Counted from the first letter of the stretch, positions 1 through 6,634 are shown. The stretch: DNA of 16,128 nucleotides from Lachnospiraceae bacterium UBA1753 (GCA_002317595.1 DCHL01000078.1:1-16128), one strand, 5' to 3'. A program made the numbers and translations. The notes: generated by a model from the sequence alone, not told the origin.

Positions 1-347
1 GAGTTCTTGAAGATCTGCTCGAATCCAAGGAACTTGATGATACCGATATTTACTGAAGGATGAAGTCTTAATCCTCCCTTGTAAGGTCCAATTGCTGAGT
101 TAAACTGAACTCTCATTGCATTGTTAACCTGAACCTGTCCCTTATCATCTACCCAGGGAACACGGAAAAGGATCTGACGCTCAGGAGTAGTAAGTCTCTC
201 AAGGAGAGCTTCCTTTCTGTACTCTTCCTCGTTTGCCTCGATAACAACACGAAGGGAATCAAGTACCTCCTTAACTGCCTGATGGAACTCGGGCTGAGCA
301 GGGTTCTGCGCTACTACGCGCTCGTACACTTCATCTACGTATGACAT
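1..347 (-). CDS. gdhA: Glutamate dehydrogenase, N-terminal part (3' end outside window)
   Basis: This is the first ~115 residues of a hexameric glutamate dehydrogenase, which interconverts 2-oxoglutarate plus ammonia and glutamate in the cytoplasm. The start is ATG at 345-347, preceded by a strong GGAGGA site about 8 bases upstream. The protein begins MSYVDEVYERVVAQNP and contains the family hallmarks FRVPWVDDKGQ, NNAMRVQFNSAIGPYKGG and LRLHPSVNIG; the PYKGGLR segment carries a conserved substrate-binding lysine. The catalytic lysine and the Rossmann domain lie beyond the window. Similarity to the clostridial and enterobacterial GdhA type suggests NADP(H) use, but the cofactor-deciding region is not visible. 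The gene stands alone, behind the terminator at 496-518. I see no convincing promoter between that terminator and the start. Family assignment is firm. Confidence 0.93.
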   Translation of the reverse strand, partial: MSYVDEVYERVVAQNPAQPEFHQAVKEVLDSLRVVIEANEEEYRKEALLERLTTPERQILFRVPWVDDKGQVQVNNAMRVQFNSAIGPYKGGLRLHPSVNIGIIKFLGFEQIFKN

Positions 348-495
348 TTCTTTTTCCTCCTTAAAATTAAGTATATACATAGAAACCATTAATAATTTGG
401 CATCTTCTCTCACCCTATTCCTTGCATCCCATCGCAGCATCAATTGTATACAGCTATGATTTTTCGCAAAAAAATAAGGCGCAGAAAATAAAAGA

Positions 496-518
496 TGGGA
501 GGCTTTCGACGCCTCCCA
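496..518 (-). terminator. Intrinsic terminator after the SH3b protein gene
   Basis: An 8-base-pair perfect stem (TGGGAGGC with GCCTCCCA) has a 7-base loop. On the minus strand it is followed by TCTTTTATTTT, as expected for a terminator of the gene ending at 653. On the plus strand it is followed by CTTTTT, so it could work both ways. It separates that gene from gdhA. Confidence 0.8.
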
Positions 519-545
519 CTTTTTCCGACGCCTTTGTCGTAGAGT

Positions 546-574
546 ATTGTATAACAACGATATTCAGAATGCAA
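546..574 (-). promoter_or_regulatory. Possible sigma-A promoter upstream of the 496-518 hairpin
   Basis: Read on the minus strand, TTGCAT (569-574) and TACAAT (546-551) are separated by exactly 17 bases. Transcription would start near 539 and meet the terminator hairpin about 20 bases later, before gdhA. It may be chance in an A/T-rich stretch, or it may start a short leader or attenuated gdhA transcript. Confidence 0.3.
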
Positions 575-610
575 GTACTTTTTCAAAAAAAGTATTCTTG
601 TATACAATAA

Positions 611-658
611 TTCTTTTTAGTATTCTTTCTAGTATTCTTTTTAGTATTCTTTTTAGTT
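611..658. repeat. Four tandem copies of a 12-base repeat
   Basis: Units at 611-622, 623-634, 635-646 and 647-658 read TTCTTTTTAGTA, with one substitution in unit 2 and one at the end of unit 4. The array overlaps the last codons and the stop (653-655) of the SH3b protein gene and continues into its 3' untranslated region. It is A/T-rich on either strand. Confidence 0.85.
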
Positions 659-1882
659 CTTATCAATCGTTACGAAATCAGACTTGATATATGCTGTCTG
701 GCCATTGTACTTGATCTTGCACCAGCCGTCAGCCTGCTCCATGATAAGTTCAAATGAACTACCCTGATCAGCACTTCCAAGCTGCTCGCTGTCAGTAGAC
801 GCTCCCTTACGGATTCTTACGCGCTCCTTGGCTGTTACCTTACCAATGACAGAATCTCCACCGTTTCCGGCATCAGTTGCCTCTGCAGTCTGCTCTCCGC
901 CCTCTGCATCACCTGCAGGTGTTGCAGGAAGCTCCTCACTCATCTCAAGGAACTCAGTCTTCACATAGCCCTCTTCACCCTGGTAATCCATCTTCGACCA
1001 GCCATTGTCAAGATTCTCAACTACTGTGATTGTATCGCCGCCCATAACCTTGCCAAGCTTTTCAGCATCTGTACTGGGTGATTTCCTTACGTTAACAGTT
1101 TCCTTGACCTTGGCCTCGATGCTCTTAGGTCCTTCTTCCTGCTCGCCTCCGGCCTCGCTTGCAGCAGCGTCTGCCCTTGCAGCAAGTTCAGATGCAACAG
1201 CATCATCAAGAGCTGTAGGAAGAGCCCCCATAAACTTAGCCAGATCCTCATCTGCGTCAGCCGCCTTATTGTACTCCTTGTCAACATCATTAAGGAGGTT
1301 GACCACATCATCCTGCGCACAGATTGCCTTGATGTATGTAGTAACAGGCTCTGAAAGTTCTCCATCGTATACGTAAAGGCTTCCATCATCCTTTGTCCTG
1401 ATATAGAGTGATGTAAGTCCAGGAGCCGGAGTGGAAATATTCTTAAACTTCACTTCATAATATACAAAGAGAATGTAAGAGTTGGCTTCAGGGCCAGGCT
1501 TTGAATAGCACTTGATCTTGTCATAATTCTCAATGTAGTCAGACTTCTTCTCAATCCTGATCTGCTCTGTCTCATCAAGCTCACTGCAGATAGAAAGAAG
1601 TGTCGCCGTATCTCCATCAGTTGCAGCCTGGAAATACTTATTTACCAGCGCGTTAACTTCAGGATGGGCATCAATCTCAAACTCAACGTCAGGAACCTCT
1701 ATTGCACCATCGCTTGCTGCCGTCTGCTCAGTCGTCGCAGTCTCCTTAGGATCCTTATCCTTCTTCTTGTGTCCTGAAAAAATTGCAAGAACTATCACAA
1801 GAACAACAAACAGTACTCCAACAACAAAATACTGATAGTGCTTAATTACAAAGGATCTGATATCGTCAGCATTAAAATTCAT
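653..1882 (-). CDS. Membrane-anchored protein with two SH3b domains
   Basis: This is a 409-residue protein of unknown exact role, probably acting at the outer face of the membrane or in the cell wall. A short cytoplasmic N-terminus is followed by one membrane helix at about residues 17-36, then a charged Lys/Asp stretch and a polar linker. Residues ~72-200 form a compact, possibly NTF2-like region (inferred from pattern only). Two bacterial SH3 domains follow at ~256-313 and ~345-405, each with the VNVRKSPST or VRIRKGAST strand, a GW[SC]K core and a GYVK or AYIK end. Such domains usually bind peptidoglycan or peptides. No catalytic domain is visible. Low-complexity Ala/Glu/Gly linkers flank the SH3 domains. 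The ATG start has AGGAG 11 bases upstream. The gene follows tRNA-Arg by 46 bases with no visible terminator between them, so it may be read from the tRNA promoter. Confidence 0.85.
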   Translation of the reverse strand: MNFNADDIRSFVIKHYQYFVVGVLFVVLVIVLAIFSGHKKKDKDPKETATTEQTAASDGAIEVPDVEFEIDAHPEVNALVNKYFQAATDGDTATLLSICSELDETEQIRIEKKSDYIENYDKIKCYSKPGPEANSYILFVYYEVKFKNISTPAPGLTSLYIRTKDDGSLYVYDGELSEPVTTYIKAICAQDDVVNLLNDVDKEYNKAADADEDLAKFMGALPTALDDAVASELAARADAAASEAGGEQEEGPKSIEAKVKETVNVRKSPSTDAEKLGKVMGGDTITVVENLDNGWSKMDYQGEEGYVKTEFLEMSEELPATPAGDAEGGEQTAEATDAGNGGDSVIGKVTAKERVRIRKGASTDSEQLGSADQGSSFELIMEQADGWCKIKYNGQTAYIKSDFVTIDKN

Positions 1883-1928
1883 AATATATAAACTCCTATA
1901 ATCTATTCATCATTATTTCATGTATAAA

Positions 1929-2000
1929 TACGCCCGAAGGGAATCGAACCCCCGCACCCGGAACCGGAATCCGGCGCTCTATCCACTGAGCTACGGGCGC
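1929..2000 (-). tRNA. tRNA-Arg (anticodon CCG)
   Basis: A full cloverleaf folds on the minus strand. The acceptor stem is GCGCCCG with CGGGCGT (G-U at the first pair), the D stem is GCTC/GAGC, and the anticodon stem is CCGGA/TCCGG. The T loop is TTCGATT with a 5-pair stem. The anticodon CCG lies at 1967-1965 and reads CGG (arginine). The gene is 72 bases to the discriminator A and no CCA is encoded: the next bases are TTT. The CCA must therefore be added by nucleotidyltransferase. A good promoter lies at 2063-2091. Confidence 0.96.
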
Positions 2001-2062
2001 CTGGTATTACACCACCATAGGCCAAACCTCGACATATTATCGTATGGTCATGCTTATGTGGT

Positions 2063-2091
2063 ATCATACCATATATACAATTAAATGACAA
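2063..2091 (-). promoter_or_regulatory. Sigma-A promoter of tRNA-Arg
   Basis: On the minus strand, TTGTCA (2086-2091) and TATGAT (2063-2068) are 17 bases apart, close to the consensus. Transcription would start near 2056, leaving a leader of about 56 bases before the tRNA. The -10 sits in a small palindrome (GGTAT-C-ATACC on the plus strand). The downstream SH3b gene may be read from this promoter too. Confidence 0.65.
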
Positions 2092-2130
2092 ATGAAAAAA
2101 GTATGTTTATACATCAGAAATAATGAATCA

Positions 2131-3069
2131 TCAGCAATAAAGCCCAAGCTCATTTTTCCACGAATCGTATAGATATGGGCTGTCAGACAGGATTTCCTCC
2201 TCCTGAAGCGATGTGGCATTTACGGAAGAAATCATATCCCCGAACCAGTCAGGCGAACACTCTTCACGCATAGGAACAGCAATCATCTCATGAACAGATG
2301 ATGGAATCAGGATGAAATCACCTCCCATCCTGTCAGACAGCTCTTCAAGGACGCCAGGGTAAAGAATGCTCGCAGCGCCATGGAGCGAAAGCCTGTTTGA
2401 TATGACATACATATCTTCTCCCATGCCATGCGCCTTGGGAGCACCAGGCATATCATCAATAACGCGCGCCATGGTCTTAAGGCTTGGCTCGAGCAGTCTC
2501 GGACTGTTATCAAGAGACGCTCTGTAGAGGTCCTCCTCCGTACGCCCCCATAAATTAAGGTGCTCATTCCTCACCAGGATAGTCGCATTGCCAAAGCTGC
2601 TTTCGCGAATTACACAGTAATATACAATTGCCATATCCAGGAATCTTCTGTGCGGAACCTCCCTAAGAAGTCTTTCGTTCTTCTCATAATTTATCAGCCT
2701 AAACGCGAGACGTTCTCTCGCACGTGAGAAATCAGTGTAACTCTCCGTGTCAAAATCATCCTCCACCCTGTTCCTCTCATACACATCAATGATACATCTC
2801 AGGATCTCGTTAACACTCATCCCACCTCTGTAGCGCTCATAGTATTCATTGAGATATATCGTTGGGGCAAGATTTGACTCCCTTGAACGAAGTGAAACCC
2901 CATCAAGTATTATCCCATTATTTTTCCTGACATGGCGAAGTTCAACATCCACCTCATCACGGTAATAATTCTTAAGCTGAACCTTGATGTGGCTGATGAA
3001 ATCATCATATCCAAGACCGATGTAATTACTCTCTTCCCTAATGCACTTAACATTTTTAATTTTATCCAT
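2131..3069 (-). CDS. DUF5688 family protein
   Basis: This 312-residue soluble protein belongs to the uncharacterised DUF5688 family, which I know chiefly from Lachnospiraceae, often in several copies per genome. Family features visible here are an N-terminal region with VRKNNGIILDGV, then NLAPTIYLNEYYERYRGG followed by MSVNEILRCIIDVYERN. A middle part holds the FLDMAIVYYCV helix, and the C-terminal part contains ILYPGVLEELSDRM and ILIPSSVHEMIAVP. It has no signal peptide, membrane helix or recognisable catalytic motif. The ATG start has GGAG about 5 bases upstream; a M-x-K lead precedes the conserved region by about 20 residues. It stands alone between the efp terminator and the tRNA promoter. 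Only a weak hairpin (GTAT/ATAC near 2100-2111, then T6) is seen after it. Its function is unknown. Confidence 0.85.
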   Translation of the reverse strand: MDKIKNVKCIREESNYIGLGYDDFISHIKVQLKNYYRDEVDVELRHVRKNNGIILDGVSLRSRESNLAPTIYLNEYYERYRGGMSVNEILRCIIDVYERNRVEDDFDTESYTDFSRARERLAFRLINYEKNERLLREVPHRRFLDMAIVYYCVIRESSFGNATILVRNEHLNLWGRTEEDLYRASLDNSPRLLEPSLKTMARVIDDMPGAPKAHGMGEDMYVISNRLSLHGAASILYPGVLEELSDRMGGDFILIPSSVHEMIAVPMREECSPDWFGDMISSVNATSLQEEEILSDSPYLYDSWKNELGLYC

Positions 3070-3087
3070 ATTATCTCCATTCTAAAA

Positions 3088-3099
3088 CTGATGCATCAG
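3088..3099. repeat. Perfect 12-base palindrome upstream of the DUF5688 gene
   Basis: CTGATGCATCAG lies 19 bases upstream of the DUF5688 start codon, between the efp terminator and the ribosome binding site. It could be an operator or a small stem in the leader, or chance. Confidence 0.4.
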
Positions 3100-3123
3100 C
3101 AGAAGAATGGCAGAAAACAAAGC

Positions 3124-3149
3124 AAGCGACATCTGCATAGATGTCGCTT
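3124..3149 (-). terminator. Intrinsic terminator after efp
   Basis: A perfect 11-base-pair stem (AAGCGACATCT with AGATGTCGCTT) and a 4-base GCAT loop lie 32 bases beyond the efp stop. On the minus strand it is followed by GCTTTGTTTTCT. It closes the yqeG-aroEK-aroQ-efp unit. Confidence 0.85.
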
Positions 3150-3181
3150 ACCATAGATAACAATATTAAATCAGATGGGGA

Positions 3182-3739
3182 TTAAACCCTTGAAAGGTAC
3201 TCGCCTGAACGGGTATCAATCTTGATCACGTCATGCTCTTCAACAAACAGAGGAACGTATACAAGTGCGCCAGTCTCAACTGTAGCGGGCTTAGTAGCAC
3301 CTGTTGCTGTATCGCCCTTGAAACCAGGCTCAGTCTCTGTGATCTCAAGCTCTACGAAAAGAGGAGGCTCAATAGCAAATACGTTGCCATTATATGAGCA
3401 AACCTTTACAGTCTCATTCTCCTTAACGAACTTAAGTGAATCGCCTACTGCATCCTCGTTAAGAGCAATCTGATCATAGCTCTCAAGATCCATGAAGTTG
3501 AACATATCGCCATCCTGGTACAGATATGTCATGTCCTTTCTGTCGATTCTTGCTGTAGGGAACTTCTCGGTAGGGCGGAAAGACTTCTCAACTACACCTG
3601 AGCTGATAATGTTCTTAAGCTTTGTACGTACAAAAGCTGCTCCCTTACCGGGCTTAACATGCTGAAATTCAATAATCTGATAAACGGAATTCTCGTACTC
3701 TATGGTAATGCCGTTTCTAAAATCTCCTGCTGAAATCAT
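3182..3739 (-). CDS. efp: Elongation factor P
   Basis: EF-P binds the ribosome between the P and E sites and relieves stalling at proline runs. The 185-residue length is typical, and the three beta domains are complete. The N-terminal KOW-like domain (about 1-65) carries the loop VKPGKG with Lys32, the residue that receives the activating modification in most bacteria. The OB domain follows, including FMDLESYDQIAL and the family signature region ending in GFKGDTATGATKPATVETG. The C-terminus is VFVEEHDVIKIDTRSGEYLSRV-like, as usual. Start ATG has a strong AAGGAGGAG site. No epmA/epmB genes or other modification genes are nearby, so the type of Lys32 modification cannot be told here. The gene lies 70 bases after aroQ, with a probable promoter at 3785-3813, and ends in a strong terminator. 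Confidence 0.97.
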   Translation of the reverse strand: MISAGDFRNGITIEYENSVYQIIEFQHVKPGKGAAFVRTKLKNIISSGVVEKSFRPTEKFPTARIDRKDMTYLYQDGDMFNFMDLESYDQIALNEDAVGDSLKFVKENETVKVCSYNGNVFAIEPPLFVELEITETEPGFKGDTATGATKPATVETGALVYVPLFVEEHDVIKIDTRSGEYLSRV

Positions 3740-3784
3740 GGGTGATTCTCCTCCTTCAGTTGTAATGCAAACAATACTTGATAT

Positions 3785-3813
3785 ATTTTAAACCATCAAT
3801 CTATTATTTTCAA
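3785..3813 (-). promoter_or_regulatory. Probable efp promoter overlapping the aroQ stop
   Basis: On the minus strand, TTGAAA (3808-3813) and TAAAAT (3785-3790) are 17 bases apart. The -35 covers the aroQ stop codon (3810-3812). Start would be near 3778, giving a leader of roughly 40 bases with the strong AGGAGG site. This would let efp be expressed apart from the aro genes. Confidence 0.5.
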
Positions 3814-4253
3814 CCATTATTTTTTATCTCAAGCAGATAATCCATAGCCTGGAGATAACCGTCAAGACCCTGACCAAATATCTGCTTCTGGCACACCTCT
3901 GCCGTAACAGACACTGCCCTGAAGGATTCGCGTGCCGTGATGTCCGAGATGTGGACCTCAACCTTGGGGATATCCTCCACTGAAGCCAGGGCATCCCTTA
4001 TTGCATAGCTGTAATGGGTATAGGCTCCGGGGTTGATTACGATTCCTGCGGTTCCGTCGCTGTAAGCGTCCTGAATCCTGTCAATAATCGCACCCTCATG
4101 GTTGCTCTGGAACACCTCAACCTCAATCCCCTTCTCCTCTGCCTTCTTTCCAATAATGGACAGAAGGTAATCATAATCCTGGTTTCCATACACCTTCTTC
4201 TCTCTTATTCCAAGAAAATTAAGATTAGGTCCGTTAATCACAAGAAGCTTCAT
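3810..4253 (-). CDS. aroQ: Type II 3-dehydroquinate dehydratase
   Basis: This enzyme dehydrates 3-dehydroquinate to 3-dehydroshikimate, the third step of the shikimate pathway, in the cytoplasm, usually as a dodecamer. The 147-residue length is typical of type II enzymes. Visible motifs are NGPNLNFLGIRE at residues 7-18 (with active-site Arg17), the catalytic Tyr22 in KVYG, NPGAYTHYS at 74-82, and VEVHISD at 98-104 with catalytic His101 and the neighbouring Glu99. Arg108 follows in ARESFR. The ATG start has GGAGG 7 bases upstream. It begins 10 bases after the aroE-aroK stop, which suggests translational coupling, and it uses the product of upstream pathway enzymes not in this window. In Bacillus subtilis a peptidase gene (yqhT) lies between aroQ and efp; here it is absent. 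Confidence 0.97.
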   Translation of the reverse strand: MKLLVINGPNLNFLGIREKKVYGNQDYDYLLSIIGKKAEEKGIEVEVFQSNHEGAIIDRIQDAYSDGTAGIVINPGAYTHYSYAIRDALASVEDIPKVEVHISDITARESFRAVSVTAEVCQKQIFGQGLDGYLQAMDYLLEIKNNG

Positions 4254-4263
4254 AATATTCCTC

Positions 4264-5643
4264 CTACATAAGCTTGTTTATTATGCACTCCGCAACCGCT
4301 GCGGCATTAATTCCATCGGTATCAACACAAATCCCAGCCGCGTCCTTATAAAGAGGCGTACGGATTTTCAGCATACTTTCAATTTTTCCCATGAGATCAT
4401 CCCCTGCCAGAAGCGGTCTGTCGCTGTTGCCAGAAACGCGCTTATATATCACCTCCGGCGAAGCCTCAAGGAATACCACAGGACCCAGAGCCCTTAGCAG
4501 TTTTCTGTTCTCTTCGCGAAGCACCATTCCTCCGCCAAGCGAGATAATTCCGCCAGCCTCTTCCCTGATAAGCTCCTTAATCAGTTCAGTCTCCATATCC
4601 CTGAAGGCCGTTTCTCCCTGCTGGGCAAAAATATCGTTTATACTTTTTCCCTGTGTCTTCACAATTCGCTCATCAGTGTCAATGACTGGAATCCCAAGTT
4701 TCCTCGACAGTTCACGCGCCACAGTGGACTTTCCACTTCCCATATATCCGCACAGAATGATCGGACGCCTGATCCCCGCTGCCATCTCCAGTCGCCTTGC
4801 GGCTATCTCGCACACTTCCTGGGGAACCTTATCCCCAGTGAAATGCTCATAGGCAGCTATTCCCTGATAGAGGAGCATTCGCAGTCCATTGTACGCTGGC
4901 TTCCCATGTGCCCGCAGGTATTTCATAAACTGAGTCTGGGCTGGCTTGTACACAAGATCCACGCCCACTGCAATCTTATCAAAAATATCCCCATCAGGAA
5001 TGACACATTCATCGTCCCTTGGCGACAGGCCTACACTTGTACACTGAATGGCAACAAGCTCATCTTCCTCAATCTCGGAGATTTTCTCGTAGGTCATCGC
5101 GCTCATGCAGTCCCTGCCAAAGTGCGCATTCACGCAGTCAGCAATCTGCTGCGCCTTAGCAAGCGTCCTGTTGCAGATATAGACCTTACCTGCATTTTTT
5201 TTCGCAAGGGCATACGCCACAGCCTTGGATGCGCCTCCTGCCCCAAGCATGAGCACCGTCTTCCCTTCTATTTCTATTCCATAAAAATCGAGCTCCCGTG
5301 AGATTCCCTCTGCATCAGTGTTAAGTCCACGATACCCATTTTCTTCCCTCACAAGTGTATTCACGGCACCAATCACTGCGGCGGCGTCATCCACCGAAGA
5401 AAGGTACTCCATAACGTCCTGCTTGTGCGGCACAGTGACATTCATCCCCAGGATATTCAGGGCATGAGCTCCCTTCACGGCATCGCCCAGCTTCTCTTCC
5501 ACATGAAAAGGGACATACACACACTTCATAGCGCTGCCATCCGACATGAGTTCAGATATTGTGTTGTGAATAACCGGTGAAAGCGTGTGTTCAACCGGAT
5601 TTCCAATAAGTCCAAGCGTTCTTGTAGTTCCCGAAATAATCAT
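4264..5643 (-). CDS. aroE-aroK: Fused shikimate dehydrogenase - shikimate kinase
   Basis: A single 459-residue frame joins two shikimate pathway enzymes. Residues 1-~285 are AroE, which reduces 3-dehydroshikimate with NADPH. Motifs are GLIGNPVEHTLSPVIHN (11-27), NVTVPHK with the catalytic Lys74, NTDAEG with Asp110, the Rossmann loop GAGGASK (134-140), NRT (158-160), and YNGLRMLLYQG (251-261). Residues ~292-459 are AroK, which phosphorylates shikimate with ATP. Motifs are the P-loop GYMGSGKST (299-307), DTDE at 322-325, GGG at 370-372 and the lid NSDRPLL with Arg409. Both halves look complete, so both activities are expected, catalysing consecutive steps. The ATG overlaps the yqeG stop as ATGA, with AGGACAGGA upstream. 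The joint is short (about 285-292), with no long flexible linker. I checked that no stop or frameshift separates the halves. Confidence 0.95.
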   Translation of the reverse strand: MIISGTTRTLGLIGNPVEHTLSPVIHNTISELMSDGSAMKCVYVPFHVEEKLGDAVKGAHALNILGMNVTVPHKQDVMEYLSSVDDAAAVIGAVNTLVREENGYRGLNTDAEGISRELDFYGIEIEGKTVLMLGAGGASKAVAYALAKKNAGKVYICNRTLAKAQQIADCVNAHFGRDCMSAMTYEKISEIEEDELVAIQCTSVGLSPRDDECVIPDGDIFDKIAVGVDLVYKPAQTQFMKYLRAHGKPAYNGLRMLLYQGIAAYEHFTGDKVPQEVCEIAARRLEMAAGIRRPIILCGYMGSGKSTVARELSRKLGIPVIDTDERIVKTQGKSINDIFAQQGETAFRDMETELIKELIREEAGGIISLGGGMVLREENRKLLRALGPVVFLEASPEVIYKRVSGNSDRPLLAGDDLMGKIESMLKIRTPLYKDAAGICVDTDGINAAAVAECIINKLM

Positions 5644-6146
5644 TTTTTCCTGTCCTTCTCAAAAAAATATAGCACTATCTTCTCCAGATGCCGCTTGAGC
5701 ACAATCTGAATCTCCTCACGGCTGTCTATCGGCCTCGTCAGAATACTGTACATGCCAACCCGCTTTGCACCCCAGACATCAGTAAATATCTGATCTCCGA
5801 CATAAAGAACCTCTTCCTTTTTAAGTTCCATCATCTCGGCGGCTTTAAGGTATCCGCCCTTAAGAGGCTTATTTCCCTTAAAAATATATTCGCAGCCAAC
5901 CGCCTCGGCAAAGCTCTTCACCCGGGGTTCCTTATTGTTGGAAAGGACCAGCACCTTCATTCCGATTTGATGAAGCGATGCAACCAGCTCAATGGCCCTT
6001 TCGTCAGCAGGGTCTCCGTGGGTGACAAGAGTGTTGTCTATATCAAAAATAACACCGCGCTTTCCTTCTGCCAGAAAGTGGGCATAATCAATATCGTAAG
6101 CTGAGTCCAGATACTCATCTGGATAGAATGTATTCAGTATTCCCAT
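5640..6146 (-). CDS. yqeG: YqeG family HAD-IIIA phosphatase
   Basis: This is a 168-residue cytoplasmic HAD-superfamily phosphatase of the YqeG type, whose natural substrate is not established. HAD motif I is FDIDNTLV with nucleophile Asp35 and Asp37. Motif II is LSNNK (Ser69). The motif III lysine is in GNKPLKGG (about Lys93), and motif IV is VGDQIFTDVWGAKR with Asp118 and Asp123. There is no cap domain, as expected for subclass III. The ATG has GGAG about 5 bases upstream. In Bacillus subtilis yqeG is followed by yqeH and aroE; here yqeG leads straight into aroE with a 4-base overlap, so the linkage is kept but yqeH is missing. The gene begins only 15 bases after the T-run of the preceding terminator, so its promoter must overlap that terminator (see 6195-6222). 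Confidence 0.92.
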   Translation of the reverse strand: MGILNTFYPDEYLDSAYDIDYAHFLAEGKRGVIFDIDNTLVTHGDPADERAIELVASLHQIGMKVLVLSNNKEPRVKSFAEAVGCEYIFKGNKPLKGGYLKAAEMMELKKEEVLYVGDQIFTDVWGAKRVGMYSILTRPIDSREEIQIVLKRHLEKIVLYFFEKDRKK

Positions 6147-6160
6147 ACCATCTCCACATC

Positions 6161-6192
6161 AAAAAAATTGGCAGCCGTTTTTACGACTGCCA
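6161..6192 (-). terminator. Intrinsic terminator of the nrdR unit
   Basis: The hairpin TGGCAG-T-CGT, loop AAAA, ACG-G-CTGCCA on the minus strand is followed by ATTTTTTT. One position is a U-G wobble in the minus-strand RNA but a C-A mismatch on the plus strand, so the structure is built for minus-strand transcription. It ends the nrdR unit just before yqeG. Confidence 0.85.
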
Positions 6193-6194
6193 CT

Positions 6195-6222
6195 ATCTTA
6201 CCATATTTTATGCCATATACAA
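6195..6222 (-). promoter_or_regulatory. Possible yqeG promoter immediately before the terminator hairpin
   Basis: On the minus strand, TTGTAT (6217-6222) and TAAGAT (6195-6200) are 16 bases apart. The expected start (~6188) falls within the 5' arm of the terminator hairpin, so transcripts would begin in a truncated stem. This is the only reasonable promoter I see for yqeG-aroEK-aroQ. Confidence 0.4.
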
Positions 6223-6630
6223 TCAGCCATTTACAAAATACTGATACTGGCTGAGCACTGAATCTGCCTTAGCTCCTGTAAACCGCACATCCGAATCAAG
6301 AAGTGAGATGTCACTGTTCCTTCCAATCGTTTCAAAATCACGGATAACAGGAACGGACTCAGCAATCTCCGAAACACTCTTAACACGGCTGGATGCCGGA
6401 GTAGTTTCAGCAGTCTCCTCTGCAAGTGCCTTGACTGCCGCAGCGGCCGCTTCATGAGAAGAAGTCTGCACCTCCTTTTCAGGAGCAGAGGCTTCATCTG
6501 CAGAAGCATTTCTGCTGGCAGTGAGCGGTCCTTCCTGTCTTTCAGCGCGCATATTTATTGATTTTTTCAGGATGTCTGTATAATTTCCATACGGATCATA
6601 CGACATTCCAGCAATTCCTGAAATACGCAT
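6223..6630 (-). CDS. Hypothetical protein, Ala/Ser/Glu-rich
   Basis: I do not recognise this 135-residue protein. It starts MRISGIAGMSYDPYGNY, then has a hydrophilic middle rich in Ala, Ser and Glu (about 33-85, including an HEAAAAAVKALAEE helix-like run). It ends in a more ordered-looking segment, ESVPVIRDFETIGRNSD and DSVLSQYQYFVNG. There is no signal peptide or membrane segment. Base composition and codon use look like its neighbours, which argues that it is a real gene. It begins 4 bases after the stop of the two-helix membrane protein gene and ends just before the terminator. The ribosome binding site for the first ATG is weak (AAGGGA at a long distance). An alternative start is Met9 at 6606, with AGGAA about 8 bases upstream. 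Small, partly disordered proteins of this look occur in Lachnospiraceae, but I cannot name a family. Confidence 0.65.
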   Translation of the reverse strand: MRISGIAGMSYDPYGNYTDILKKSINMRAERQEGPLTASRNASADEASAPEKEVQTSSHEAAAAAVKALAEETAETTPASSRVKSVSEIAESVPVIRDFETIGRNSDISLLDSDVRFTGAKADSVLSQYQYFVNG

Positions 6631-6634
6631 ATTG

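Larger units (their letters stand above)
348..652. other. Gene-free stretch between gdhA and the SH3b protein gene
   Basis: No credible gene lies in these 305 bases. The stretch holds the gdhA ribosome binding site, an intrinsic terminator (496-518), a promoter-like pair on the minus strand (546-574), an A/T-rich hairpin near 576-594 and a 12-base tandem repeat (611-658). A 62-codon plus-strand frame at 422-610 has no ribosome binding site and crosses the terminator, so I do not regard it as a gene. Confidence 0.6.

Noticed and set aside
348..420. Promoter for gdhA near TATACT at about 372-377
   Set aside because: No acceptable -35 lies 16-18 bases upstream, so the match is to the A/T-rich background.
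422..610. A 62-codon plus-strand frame in the gap before gdhA
   Set aside because: It has no ribosome binding site, runs through a strong terminator hairpin, and encodes no recognisable sequence.
2094..2112. Weak hairpin GTAT/ATAC followed by T6 on the minus strand after the DUF5688 gene
   Set aside because: A 4-base A/T stem is too weak to call a terminator, although the T-run is suggestive.
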